Origin: Anaerophaga thermohalophila str. Valhall | GTDB lineage: Bacteria; Bacteroidota; Bacteroidia; Bacteroidales; Marinilabiliaceae | DNA: 64,000 nt | Assembly: GCF_000250735.1 (NCBI RefSeq) | Contig: NZ_AHZV01000076.1 | Span: 1-64,000, forward strand | Direction: 5' to 3' | Shown here: piece by piece, positions 47,458 to 56,495 of the stretch | Numbering within the stretch: the first letter of the stretch is position 1 | Layout of the letters: each line of letters opens with the position of its first letter | Position numbers and translations under genes: made by a program | Notes under the pieces: model-generated | Seen by the model: the letters and a program-made list of their open reading frames with translations, nothing else | What the model was told of the DNA's origin: nothing | Databases searched by the model: none

Positions 47458-48534
47458 TCAATACTCTTTGCATTCCATTTCCCCCTTCAGAACCTCAAGC
47501 GCATTCATGGCCAGTGCAGACATCTCATCTTCACCGGGATAAATTTTTATATTGCCTATCCAGTCGATATACTTACGGATATAGCCCACCACAGTATTGT
47601 TCTGTGCCATACCACCGGTAATTAAAACTGCATCTACTTCACCCTGCAATACAGAAACACATGCTCCGATATTTTTGGCCACCTGATACGACATAGCATG
47701 GAGCAGTAATTCGGCCTTTTTATCTCCGTTCAGGGCTCTTTCTTCAGCTTCATGAGCCTGATTGGTTCCCAGATGAGCCATCAATCCGCCTTTACCGGTC
47801 ACTTTTTTTCGCATTTCATCGTGGCTGTACTTTCCACTGAAGCACATGTCAACAAGACCTCCTGATGGCAATGTGCCGGCTCTTTCAGGCGAAAACGGCC
47901 CGTATCCGTCAAGTGCATTATTTACATCAATAACACGACCTTTAAAATGAGCGCCAATTGATATTCCACCACCCAGGTGAGCAACGATCAGATTCAGTTC
48001 TTCGTACTTCTTTTCTACCGAACGTGCATAGTTCCTTGCAACCGCTTTCTGATTAAGTGCATGAAATATGGATTGTCGCGGTAACTCCGGAAGTCCGGTG
48101 ATCCGTGCAACGTCATGCAGCTCGTCAACAACCACAGGGTCGGCAATAAAAGCTCTTGCTTTTGGAAGACTTCCGGCAATGTCGTCGGCAATTAATCCAC
48201 CAAGATTACTGGCATGTTGCTGTTTTCCGCTACGACTTTTCAGGTCGTTTTTCATCTTTTCATTCACCTCATATACACCAGAGGGAATAGGGCGAAGCAA
48301 TCCGCCACGCCCCACCACTGCATTTATACTTTCTACCTCAATACCTGCATGATTCAATTCGTTAAGAACAGCCTCTTTGCGAAACTCATACTGACTGGGA
48401 ATATCGTCATACTTTGCCAGCTCTTCGGGCGGATGCCGTAATGTTTTTAGCAATATTGACTTGATGTTTTCGTAAACAGCAATCTTTGTAGATGTAGACC
48501 CCGGATTAATAACAAGAATTTTAAATTTTTCCAT
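47458..48534 (-). CDS. buk: Butyrate kinase
   Basis: ASKHA-fold kinase that turns butyryl phosphate and ADP into butyrate and ATP. Motifs: LVINPGSTSTKIAVYE (phosphate 1), LIVAHLGGGISIGAH, and VLITGGMAQNNTVVG. The 358-residue length is typical. The ATG at 48534 gives MEKFKILVINPG; the frame is open further to 48618. Follows ptb by about 100 bases, the usual ptb-buk pair for the last two steps of butyrate or branched-chain acid formation. Confidence 0.92.
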   Translation of the reverse strand: MEKFKILVINPGSTSTKIAVYENIKSILLKTLRHPPEELAKYDDIPSQYEFRKEAVLNELNHAGIEVESINAVVGRGGLLRPIPSGVYEVNEKMKNDLKSRSGKQQHASNLGGLIADDIAGSLPKARAFIADPVVVDELHDVARITGLPELPRQSIFHALNQKAVARNYARSVEKKYEELNLIVAHLGGGISIGAHFKGRVIDVNNALDGYGPFSPERAGTLPSGGLVDMCFSGKYSHDEMRKKVTGKGGLMAHLGTNQAHEAEERALNGDKKAELLLHAMSYQVAKNIGACVSVLQGEVDAVLITGGMAQNNTVVGYIRKYIDWIGNIKIYPGEDEMSALAMNALEVLKGEMECKEY

Positions 48535-48640
48535 AATGATGTTTACCAATTGATTTAATGGCTTATATAGCCTGATTAAAAACAGATGTAGAAAATTGGC
48601 GGATTGCCTGAAAATCATCGAGGCTACTCAGCAAGAGATA

Positions 48641-49543
48641 TCAAGCCAAAGCAGCAAGCAGGATACTGTAAAATTTACTCTCCTCCGTATCACTTCTTGA
48701 TGTCAGAACTATAGGTGCAGAAGCACCTAAAATAACAGATGCAACTTTAGCATTGGCAAAAAAGACCAGGCTTTTGTATAAAACATTGCCAACCTCAATA
48801 TCGGGCATTAAAAGGAGGTCTGTATCACCAGCCACTTCGCTTTTTATGTTTTTATGATGCGCGCTCTCAAAACTAACGGCATTATCGAAAGCGAGAGGGC
48901 CGTCGATGATACAATTTTTTATCTGGTCGCGCTGATTCATTTTACTCAACAAAGCAGCATCGGTAGTAGCCTGCATACTTTCATTCACCATTTCTATTGC
49001 ACCCAGAACAGCCACTTTCGGTCTTTTAATGCCAAGAGTATTCAGATATTGCACCGAATTCTCCACGATGCATATCTTATCGCGTAGTGTGGGTGCTATA
49101 TTCATGGCAACATCGGTAACTGCAATAAGCTTATGGTAGGTGGCCACCTCAAAAAAAGCCAGATGGGATAATAATCTTCCGGTACGAAGTCCCCAATCTT
49201 TGTTAAGAACACCCCGCAAAAGCACCGGTGTAGGGACTTTACCTTTCATCAGCACATCTGCTTCTCCGTCATGTACCATTCGAACGGCAATTTCTACACA
49301 CTTTTCAGGATCAGATTCCTCGATAAAAGTGGAATTACCAAAGTCATATCCCTTCTCTTCAATAATGTGGTATGTCTCCTCCCTGTCGCCAATCAAAACA
49401 GGAGAAATAAAGCCAGCTTTATAGGCTTTGAAAAGGGCATTCAATGAAAAATTATCCTGCGAAACAGCCAGAGCAAGTTTCTTTGCCGGCTTTGAAGGAT
49501 CAATCTGATTTTGTAAATCCGACAGATGTTTATACATACTCAA
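48641..49543 (-). CDS. ptb: Phosphate butyryltransferase
   Basis: Converts butyryl-CoA and phosphate to butyryl phosphate. The 300 residues have the phosphotransacylase pattern: ADVLMKGKVPTPVLLRGVLN, HLAFFEVATYHKLIAVTDVA, and GDTDLLLMPDIEVGNVLYK. The length and the paired buk gene point to butyrate (or isobutyrate, isovalerate) rather than acetate. An octamer repeat array of about 110 bases separates it from ackA upstream. Confidence 0.9.
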   Translation of the reverse strand: MSMYKHLSDLQNQIDPSKPAKKLALAVSQDNFSLNALFKAYKAGFISPVLIGDREETYHIIEEKGYDFGNSTFIEESDPEKCVEIAVRMVHDGEADVLMKGKVPTPVLLRGVLNKDWGLRTGRLLSHLAFFEVATYHKLIAVTDVAMNIAPTLRDKICIVENSVQYLNTLGIKRPKVAVLGAIEMVNESMQATTDAALLSKMNQRDQIKNCIIDGPLAFDNAVSFESAHHKNIKSEVAGDTDLLLMPDIEVGNVLYKSLVFFANAKVASVILGASAPIVLTSRSDTEESKFYSILLAALA

Positions 49544-49580
49544 TCCTTAATGTGAATAGAACATACTTCTTCTCTCACCC

Positions 49581-49690
49581 TGAGCTGATGAGCTGATGAG
49601 CTGATGAGCTATCAACCTGTTAACCCATTAACCCATTAACCCATTAACCCATTAACCTATTGACCTATTGACCTATCAACCTGTCCACCT
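49581..49690. repeat. Octamer tandem array between ackA and ptb
   Basis: An uninterrupted 8-base period: GAGCTGAT three times, then drifting through AACCTGTT to AACCCATT (four units), AACCTATT, GACCTATT and CACCTATC. About 14 units. The right end reaches the ackA stop codon. Confidence 0.85.
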
Positions 49691-50906
49691 ATCTGTTAGC
49701 AAGTCCCTCAACAATATTTTTGGTATCCTGGGCAATCACCAACTCTTCATTGGTAGGTACAACCATGACTCTGACCTGACTTCCTGAACTGCTGATGTCC
49801 ATTTCCTTGCCACGGAGCCCTTTGTTTTTTGACTCATTAACCTTGACACCCAAAAACGACAATCCTTCGCAGGCTTTACTTCTGACTATGTCTCCATTTT
49901 CGCCGATTCCACCCGTAAACACAAGAATATCAACACCTCCCATAGCAGCAGCGTAGGCACCTATATATTTTTTAATACGATATCCGTACATTTCCATTCC
50001 CAACCTGGCATTTTCGTCACCCTTCCCGGCAGAATCTTCAATTTCTCTCATATCTGACGATATACCAGTAACACCAAGCATGCCGCTATGCTTGTTAAAC
50101 AAAGTAGAAGCAGAACGGGTACCTATATTTTCTTTGTCCATGATGAAGGTTACAGCACCTACATCAAGATCGCCGCAGCGGGTCCCCATCATCAGTCCCT
50201 CAATTGGCGTAAATCCCATGGAAGTATCTACAGATTCTCCTTTTTTTATAGCTGCAACAGAAGCTCCGTTTCCAAGATGGCAGGAAATTATTTTCTGAGT
50301 ACTGAAATCTCTGTCAAGCAATTCACAGGCACGCTGGCTGACATAGCGATGACTGGTACCGTGAAATCCATACCGCCGGATACCATACTTCTTATAAAGG
50401 GCCTGAGGAATTGCATACATATAAGCATATTTGGGCATAGTTTGATGAAAAGCCGTATCAAAAACCCCAACCTGCGGAACATCGGGAAGAAGAGATGATA
50501 TGGCATTAATACCTTTAAGATTCGGAGGATTGTGCAAAGGAGCAAGCTCGATACACTCTTCCATCTTTTTTATTACATCGTCTGTAATAAAAACACTGGA
50601 GTTAAACATTTCTCCACCATGAACAACCCTGTGGCCTACTGCATCAATTTCATTCAGATCATTAATACAGCCGTGTCTTTCACTTATTAAGACACCAAGA
50701 ATGTAATCGATTCCTGTCTGATGGTCAAGAATTTCACCCTCAAGCAGCACTTTCTCTCCCGAAGATTTTTCGTGTTTAAGAAAAGACCCCTTAAGTCCTA
50801 CTTTTTCAACCCCTCCTTTTGCCATAACATCCCAGGTGGAATCGACCATGTTAAACAACTGATATTTAATTGATGAACTTCCGCAATTAAGAACTAATAC
50901 CTTCAT
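49689..50906 (-). CDS. ackA: Acetate kinase
   Basis: Forms ATP and acetate from acetyl phosphate. The 405 residues show KVLVLNCGSSSIKYQLFN, GHRVVHGGEMFNSSVFI, RYGFHGTSHRYVSQRA with the catalytic region, ISCHLGNGASVAAIKKGESV and DILVFTGGIGENGDIVRS. Complete. It lies 11 bases after hbd on the same strand; the partner pta is about 1.5 kb upstream beyond a repeat-rich gap. Confidence 0.95.
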   Translation of the reverse strand: MKVLVLNCGSSSIKYQLFNMVDSTWDVMAKGGVEKVGLKGSFLKHEKSSGEKVLLEGEILDHQTGIDYILGVLISERHGCINDLNEIDAVGHRVVHGGEMFNSSVFITDDVIKKMEECIELAPLHNPPNLKGINAISSLLPDVPQVGVFDTAFHQTMPKYAYMYAIPQALYKKYGIRRYGFHGTSHRYVSQRACELLDRDFSTQKIISCHLGNGASVAAIKKGESVDTSMGFTPIEGLMMGTRCGDLDVGAVTFIMDKENIGTRSASTLFNKHSGMLGVTGISSDMREIEDSAGKGDENARLGMEMYGYRIKKYIGAYAAAMGGVDILVFTGGIGENGDIVRSKACEGLSFLGVKVNESKNKGLRGKEMDISSSGSQVRVMVVPTNEELVIAQDTKNIVEGLANR

Positions 50907-50917
50907 TTCTAATATCT

Positions 50918-51877
50918 TTACTCTTCAATTTTATTTCCGTTGGCATCATATTTAAAAAACCCGTGTCCCGTTTGCACTCCAAGACGCTTGGCTCTGACAA
51001 GCCGCTTAATTAAAGGTGAAGCCTTATACTTTGGTCCTCCGAACTCTTCGTAAAGATTCTCCATCCATTTTTCCACCTTATTAAGCCCAATGATATCAGC
51101 CATTCTGAACGGGCCATATCGCATCCCCATACCTATTATCATTGTTTTATCGATATTATCAGCGGTAGCCACACCTTCCATCAATGCTTCACAAGCCTCG
51201 TTCAGTAGAGTTACAAACAGACGGATACTAATCAGTCCGGCCGATTCTTCCACCGGAATAACTTCCCTGTTGATAAGTTTTACAAAGGTGCAAACCTTTT
51301 TATATACCTCGTCGGTAGTATAAAGTCCCTTCACCACCTCGATAATACGAGCCTCGGGAGAAGTAACAAAGAAATGAAGACTAACACAGCGATCGGGATG
51401 TTCCAGTTCGCTGGCCAGTTCGGTAATTATGATTGTGGTTGAATTGGTTGCAATAATGGCATCGCGGTCAACCACCTGCTCTATTTTGTGAAAAACATCT
51501 TTCCGAACATCGATGCTGCGAAGACCGGTTTTCTCATCAGCCCGGATGGCTTCAATCACAAAGTCGGAACCGGCAAGATCCTGAAAATCAAGAGAACCCT
51601 TAATACGGCCCATAATGGCGCGTTTTTCTCCTGAAGTCAATCCCCAGCTCTCTATTCGGCTGTCAAGTTCCTTGCTGATGCTGTCCAGTGAATTCTGAAT
51701 TTTTTCTTCGCTCAATTCAATAAAAACCACTTCAATACCATGCCATGCTGCAATACGAACTATATTCTGACCTTCCTTCCCGCAGCCTACAACACCAATT
51801 TTAGAAAACAGGGTTTTGACACGCCGCCTGGCACTTAAAGCATATCTTTCAATAGGTTCAACAACAATTTCTGCCAT
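50918..51877 (-). CDS. hbd: 3-hydroxyacyl-CoA (3-hydroxybutyryl-CoA) dehydrogenase
   Basis: NAD(P)-dependent reduction of acetoacetyl-CoA to 3-hydroxybutyryl-CoA in butyrate formation, or the reverse. The Rossmann motif is IGVVGCGKEGQNIVRIAAWH, the catalytic region is ATNSTTIIITELASELEHPD with SLHFFVTSP (catalytic His), and the C-terminal domain has GPFRMADIIGLNKVEKWME and HGFFKYDANG. The first 25 residues before the Rossmann fold are longer than usual. Eleven bases upstream of ackA, suggesting co-transcription with the acyl-phosphate genes. Confidence 0.88.
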   Translation of the reverse strand: MAEIVVEPIERYALSARRRVKTLFSKIGVVGCGKEGQNIVRIAAWHGIEVVFIELSEEKIQNSLDSISKELDSRIESWGLTSGEKRAIMGRIKGSLDFQDLAGSDFVIEAIRADEKTGLRSIDVRKDVFHKIEQVVDRDAIIATNSTTIIITELASELEHPDRCVSLHFFVTSPEARIIEVVKGLYTTDEVYKKVCTFVKLINREVIPVEESAGLISIRLFVTLLNEACEALMEGVATADNIDKTMIIGMGMRYGPFRMADIIGLNKVEKWMENLYEEFGGPKYKASPLIKRLVRAKRLGVQTGHGFFKYDANGNKIEE

Positions 51878-52417
51878 CTCTACATTCTTCTTTTTTGTTT
51901 TTCGGAATAAGACTATATAATAGATTATTAGATTATTAGATTATCAGATTATCAGATTATCAGATTATTCAATAGTCCGTCAAGCTTTTTTAAATACCTT
52001 ATATTCAACTGGTTATATCAAAGGAGTTTATTTTAATAAAATGCATATTTTCAACGAGATACGAATCATCTTATATCTTAAATCTAATAATATAACGATC
52101 TATTGATTATTGAGTGAGGTCTAAAAAGCATCTTTGTTGCCAAACTCTGTGTTGTTTTAAATTTTTGCATCCTTATTAACAACAGGTTAACTCCGGTACA
52201 AAAATTTAAAACGCCTTGATTTTGACAAAAATATGCTTTTTATACCGCACTCATTATTAGATATAAAATAAATCTTACAGGCCTGATAACATGCATTTTG
52301 GTTACAAAAAAATTATTGTCATAAACATCTTATCATCAAATGCTTGTAAGGGGTTAACGAAATATGCTGTAATAGCAAATAAAAAGGCCGGGAAATCTCC
52401 GGCCGGGAACAATATAA
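51878..52417. repeat. Gene-free stretch with an octamer array
   Basis: At 51921-51970 an ATTAGATT/ATCAGATT array of period 8, about six units. AATAATATAACGATCTATTG near 52086 matches modules in other gaps. The rest is AT-rich with no frame of interest; it should contain the hbd-ackA promoter. Confidence 0.6.
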
Positions 52418-53419
52418 TTATTTACCTATTGCCTGATTAGCAGTAATTGCAACCAAACTCACAATATCGCTAACCGAACAACCTCTTGACAAATCATTAA
52501 TAGGTGCTGCCATACCCTGCAAAACCGGCCCGATGGCTTCTGCATGAGCAAGCCTCTGAACAAGTTTGTAAGCAATGTTACCCGATTCAAGCGAGGGAAA
52601 AATAAAGACATTGGCTTTTCCGGCAATTTCACTGTCCGGGGCCTTTTTGTGTCCAATTTCAGGAATCACTGCAGCATCTACCTGCAACTCTCCGTCAATT
52701 TTAAGAGAGGGATCTTTTTGTTTGGCCAGTTCGGTAGCCTTCACTACTTTATCAACCATTTCATGTTTGGCACTTCCCTTTGTGGAAAAGCTCAACATGG
52801 CGATCCGGGGTTCAAAGCCAAGAAGATTTCTGGCGGTTTGCCCCGTAGAAACTGCAATTTCAGCGAGTTCATCAGTTGTTGGATCCGGATGAACGGCACC
52901 ATCAGCAAAAATAATAATGCCATCTTCCCCGAATTCTTTATCTTTGAGAATCATTATAAATGCCCCCGAAACAACGCTAATGCCCGGTTGAGTTTTAACA
53001 ATCTGAAAAGCAGGACGCAACACATCGCCTGTAGCATTATCAGCACCGGCAACTTCACCATCGGCGTCACCATTCCTGATCATCAGAACCGAAAGATAAA
53101 GGGGATTCTCCACAAGCTTCGATGCTTCCTCATGTGTCATTCCTTTCTTCTTTCTTAACTCAACAAGCAAATCAATGTATTCACGTTTTTTGGGATGATC
53201 AGAAGGATCAACAATTTTAGCCCTGGTAATATTCTTCAGAACCAGGCGACGGCTTTCCTTTTCAATGTCATTAGGGTTGCCGATAAGAATAATATCGGCA
53301 AAACCTTCCTCAAGAACTTCATCGGCAGCTCTTAAAGTTCTTTCTTCTGTTCCTTCGGGAAGAACTATTCTTTTCTTGTTTTCAGCAGCACGTACTTTTA
53401 TTTTGTTTAGAATATCCAT
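52418..53419 (-). CDS. pta: Phosphate acetyltransferase
   Basis: Converts acetyl-CoA to acetyl phosphate. The 333-residue single-domain Pta has IVLPEGTEERTLRAADEVLE, ADGEVAGADNATGDVLRPAF, MLSFSTKGSAKHEMVDKVV and ANVFIFPSLESGNIAYKLVQ. No N-terminal DRTGG domain, as in the short bacterial form. Complete; about 540 bases upstream of hbd. Confidence 0.95.
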   Translation of the reverse strand: MDILNKIKVRAAENKKRIVLPEGTEERTLRAADEVLEEGFADIILIGNPNDIEKESRRLVLKNITRAKIVDPSDHPKKREYIDLLVELRKKKGMTHEEASKLVENPLYLSVLMIRNGDADGEVAGADNATGDVLRPAFQIVKTQPGISVVSGAFIMILKDKEFGEDGIIIFADGAVHPDPTTDELAEIAVSTGQTARNLLGFEPRIAMLSFSTKGSAKHEMVDKVVKATELAKQKDPSLKIDGELQVDAAVIPEIGHKKAPDSEIAGKANVFIFPSLESGNIAYKLVQRLAHAEAIGPVLQGMAAPINDLSRGCSVSDIVSLVAITANQAIGK

Positions 53420-53626
53420 AATTTGAAATGTATTTTATTTTTTTCGCAAAATTAGCAGAATTGCTATGATTTTACCTGTTTTTTATCATCATTTAATATG
53501 TTCCTCAGCAGGCTTAAAAAACATTAAAACAAATATTGGTTTTTGTCACATTATTTGGAATTTACGGCACTTTTTTCAATTTTCCAAACATTTTGTTTAT
53601 AAGAAATTCAGGGCTAAATATTTTCT

Positions 53627-53634
53627 TAACTTTG
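53627..53634 (+). promoter_or_regulatory. Candidate -7 box for rarA
   Basis: TAACTTTG matches TAnnTTTG and lies 30 bases before the rarA ATG. A -33 TTTG at the right spacing was not found. Confidence 0.35.
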
Positions 53635-53663
53635 TCAGCAAATAATAAAAAGACTCCCTTTGT

Positions 53664-54941
53664 ATGAATGGATATCCCCCTCTGGCAGAACGAATGCGAC
53701 CACGAACACTTGATCAATACATTGGCCAGAAACATCTGGTTGGTAAGGGATCAATATTGTATCAGATGGTTACATCAGGGAGGGTTTCTTCTATTATTTT
53801 ATGGGGACCTCCAGGGGTTGGAAAAACAACCCTTGCCAGGATAATTGCTAATCAGCTTGAACGACCTTTCTTTGTTCTCTCCGCCGTGAGCTCAGGAGTA
53901 AAAGATGTGCGTGAAGCGATTGAAAAAGCCAAAAAGTCAAGATTTTTTAACTCGGCATCTCCCATCCTATTTATTGACGAGATACACCGGTTCAGCAAAT
54001 CACAACAAGACAGCCTGTTAGGCGCTGTAGAAGAAGGCACTGTTACGCTGATCGGTGCCACTACGGAGAACCCTTCGTTCGAAGTTATTTCTCCCCTTCT
54101 TTCTCGTTGTCAGGTTTATGTACTGAAACCCCTCGAAAAGGAAGACTTGATGGTACTGTTCGGTCGTATATGCACAGAAGACCCGGTATTAAAAAACAGG
54201 AAAATAGAATTGAAAGAAGATGATGCTCTTTTCAGATTTGCAGGAGGAGATGCAAGAAAATTCCTTAACATCATTGAGCTTATCAGTAATTCATTCACCG
54301 ACGAAGAAACCATTGAGATAACCAATGAGAACGTAACCAGACACCTTCAGGAAAACCCGGCTCAGTACGACAAAAACGGAGAAATTCATTACGACATCAT
54401 TTCAGCATTTATAAAATCCATCCGCGGCAGTGATCCAGATGCGGCTGTTTACTGGCTGGCCAGAATGGTTGAAGGTGGTGAAGACCCAAAGTTTATAGCC
54501 CGGCGATTAATCATTTCGGCCTCTGAAGATATCGGACTGGCAAACCCGAATGCATTATTACTGGCCACTAATGCATTTGAAGCCATTAACATGGTAGGAT
54601 GGCCCGAGTCACGAATCATTTTGAGTGAGGTAACCATTTATCTTGCTACAAGTCCTAAAAGCAACTCTGCCTATAAAGCCATCAACAATGCTCAGGAAAT
54701 TGTACAAAAAACCGGAAATCTTCCTGTACCTTTGCATCTGCGAAATGCTCCGACTAAATTGATGAAGCAACTCAACTATGGAAAAGAATACAAATATGCC
54801 CATGACTTTAAAGATAATTTTGTAATTCAGGATTATTTACCTGAACAAATTAAAAACACGAAACTATTCTTTCCTCAGAATAACCAGCAGGAAGCAAAAA
54901 TTGCAGAACGGATGAATAAACTTTGGAAAGGAAGAAAATAA
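53664..54941 (+). CDS. rarA: Replication-associated recombination protein A (RarA/MgsA)
   Basis: AAA+ ATPase of the clamp-loader clade that acts at stalled replication forks. The N-terminus PLAERMRPRTLDQYIGQKHL is typical. Walker A is WGPPGVGKTTLARIIANQ, Walker B is ILFIDEIHRFSKSQQD, sensor 1 is LIGATTENPSFE, and the C-terminal tetramerisation region has RGSDPDAAVYWLARMVEGGE and SEDIGLANPNAL. The 425 residues are complete. Confidence 0.95.
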   Translation: MNGYPPLAERMRPRTLDQYIGQKHLVGKGSILYQMVTSGRVSSIILWGPPGVGKTTLARIIANQLERPFFVLSAVSSGVKDVREAIEKAKKSRFFNSASPILFIDEIHRFSKSQQDSLLGAVEEGTVTLIGATTENPSFEVISPLLSRCQVYVLKPLEKEDLMVLFGRICTEDPVLKNRKIELKEDDALFRFAGGDARKFLNIIELISNSFTDEETIEITNENVTRHLQENPAQYDKNGEIHYDIISAFIKSIRGSDPDAAVYWLARMVEGGEDPKFIARRLIISASEDIGLANPNALLLATNAFEAINMVGWPESRIILSEVTIYLATSPKSNSAYKAINNAQEIVQKTGNLPVPLHLRNAPTKLMKQLNYGKEYKYAHDFKDNFVIQDYLPEQIKNTKLFFPQNNQQEAKIAERMNKLWKGRK

Positions 54942-55435
54942 ATGATCAATTATCAATTATCAATTATCAATGATCAATGACCAATTTATATATTTCAAAT
55001 TATCAATTTATCAATTTATTAAACACGAAACACGAAACCCTGATTGAGGTTGAGATTGAGGTTAAGGTTAAGGTTGAGGTTGAGGTTGAGGTTGAGGCTG
55101 AGGCTGAGGTTGAGGCTGAGGTTGAGGCTGAGGTTGAGGCTGAGGTTGAGGCTGAGAATTCACCACAGAGAACACAGAGATAGAAGGCAGAAGTTAGAAA
55201 CTCAAAACACGAAACTCGAAACACGAAACCCGCATTGAGATTGAGGTAAAGGTTGCACCACAGATAACACAGATTCTTTGCAAGCAAAGCGGCAGAGCCG
55301 AGCGTACACAGATTTTTAAAGGACAAAGATCAATTAAAATTTTGAAGATGAAATGTAAGATGAAACCAGTCCCGGGAAATCCCCAATAAATAGGGACAGA
55401 CAGGAAAGGAGTTTCATTAGGCCTTGAAAAATAAA
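54942..55435. repeat. Long hexamer array with conserved flanks
   Basis: ATTATCAA units (54950-54975), then at 55044-55156 about 19 units of TGAGGT/TGAGGC/TGAGAT/TAAGGT, then GAATTCACCACAGAGAACAC. The same order occurs at 31755-31880. The array is open in several frames, giving artificial EVEVEA or RLRLRL proteins, which I do not count as genes. A CAAAGCGGCAGAGCCGAGCG module (55288) also occurs near 14450. Confidence 0.75.
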
Positions 55436-55645
55436 TTTTATACTAATGAAACGAGCATGGCAAGGATTTTCACAAGAGAACATGTATAAATCCCCATCAC
55501 ACGAGTTTCATCAGACCAATAACTTAGACTAATTTTATGCAAATGAAACGAGCATGACAAGGGTTGTGACTAATGAATATGTATAAACTTTAATCATGTG
55601 AGTAACATTCGGCCAATGACTTAAATAAATTTTATACGAATGAAT
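55409..55645 (+). repeat. Three tandem copies of the 95-bp intergenic family running into kdsA
   Basis: GTTTCATTAGGCC, GTTTCATCAGACC and GTAACATTCGGCC begin at about 55411, 55505 and 55602, a period of 94-97 bases. Each unit includes ATGAAACGAGCATGGCAAGG-like and CATGTATAAA parts. In the third unit TTATACGAATGAAT supplies the start codon of kdsA. Confidence 0.7.
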
Positions 55646-56495
55646 ATCAACAGCATTCCGAAAAATTAAAAACGCCGGGAGCAATCAGTTTTTTCTTCTG
55701 GCCGGACCATGTGCCATTGAGGGAGAAGAGATGGCTCTAAGAATTGCAGAAAAAGCGGCAGAGGTAACCAATGATCTGAAAATTCCTTATGTATTTAAAG
55801 GCTCGTATCGTAAAGCCAATCGTTCGCGCATTGATTCGTTTACGGGAATAGGTGATGAAAAAGCGCTTAAAATTCTCAGAAAAGTATCCGAAACATTTGA
55901 TATCCCAACCATAACCGACATTCATTCTGCCTCCGAAGCAGCAATGGCAGCCGAGTACGTTGATATATTGCAAATTCCGGCTTTCCTGTGTCGCCAAACT
56001 GATATTCTGGTGGCGGCAGCAAAAACAGGAAAAGTTGTCAATATTAAGAAAGGCCAGTTTCTGGCACCCGAAGCAATGATATTTGCCATTAATAAAGTGC
56101 GCGACAGCGGTAACGATCAGGTAATGGTAACAGAAAGGGGGACTACTTTTGGTTATCAGGATCTGATTGTAGATTACCGCGGTATTCCCGTCATGCAAAA
56201 GATGAATGTACCGGTAGTACTTGACATCACACACTCATTGCAGCAACCCAATCAGGCAACAGGCGTAACCGGTGGCAAACCGGAACTAATTGAGACCATA
56301 GCAAAAGCAGGGATTTCGGTAGGTTGCGACGGTATCTTTCTGGAGACTCATTTCGATCCTGCCAATGCTAAAAGTGATGGTGCTAATATGCTACATCTCG
56401 ATCATCTGAAAAGTCTGCTCACAAAGCTGTCCATGCTGCGCAGAACTGTCCTCAATCTCCATTCGGATTATAATATTTCATCGCCTCGGGCATAA
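55640..56495 (+). CDS. kdsA: 3-deoxy-8-phosphooctulonate (KDO-8-P) synthase, frameshift near start
   Basis: Condenses phosphoenolpyruvate with arabinose 5-phosphate for LPS inner core. The TIM barrel has FFLLAGPCAIEGEEMALRI, VFKGSYRKANRSRIDSFTG, QIPAFLCRQTDILVAAAKTG and VLDITHSLQQPN. The Cys of GPC with the later His, Glu and Asp (FLETHFDPANAKSDG, spaced 11) matches the metal-dependent class. As written an ATG-started frame begins only at 55731, inside the fold. Removing one A from 55661-55665 gives MNINSIPKIKNAGSNQ from 55640 and 284 residues. The 3' end overlaps the M48 gene tail to tail by 44 bases. Confidence 0.88.

Noticed and set aside
55044..55156. Possible CRISPR array
   Set aside because: The units are 6 bases long with no unique spacers, and no cas genes lie nearby.
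54977..55326. Open frames rich in EVEVEA, RLRLRL or STSAST residues on both strands
   Set aside because: They are translations of the TGAGGY hexamer array, which is open in several frames at once. No start context, no conservation expected.
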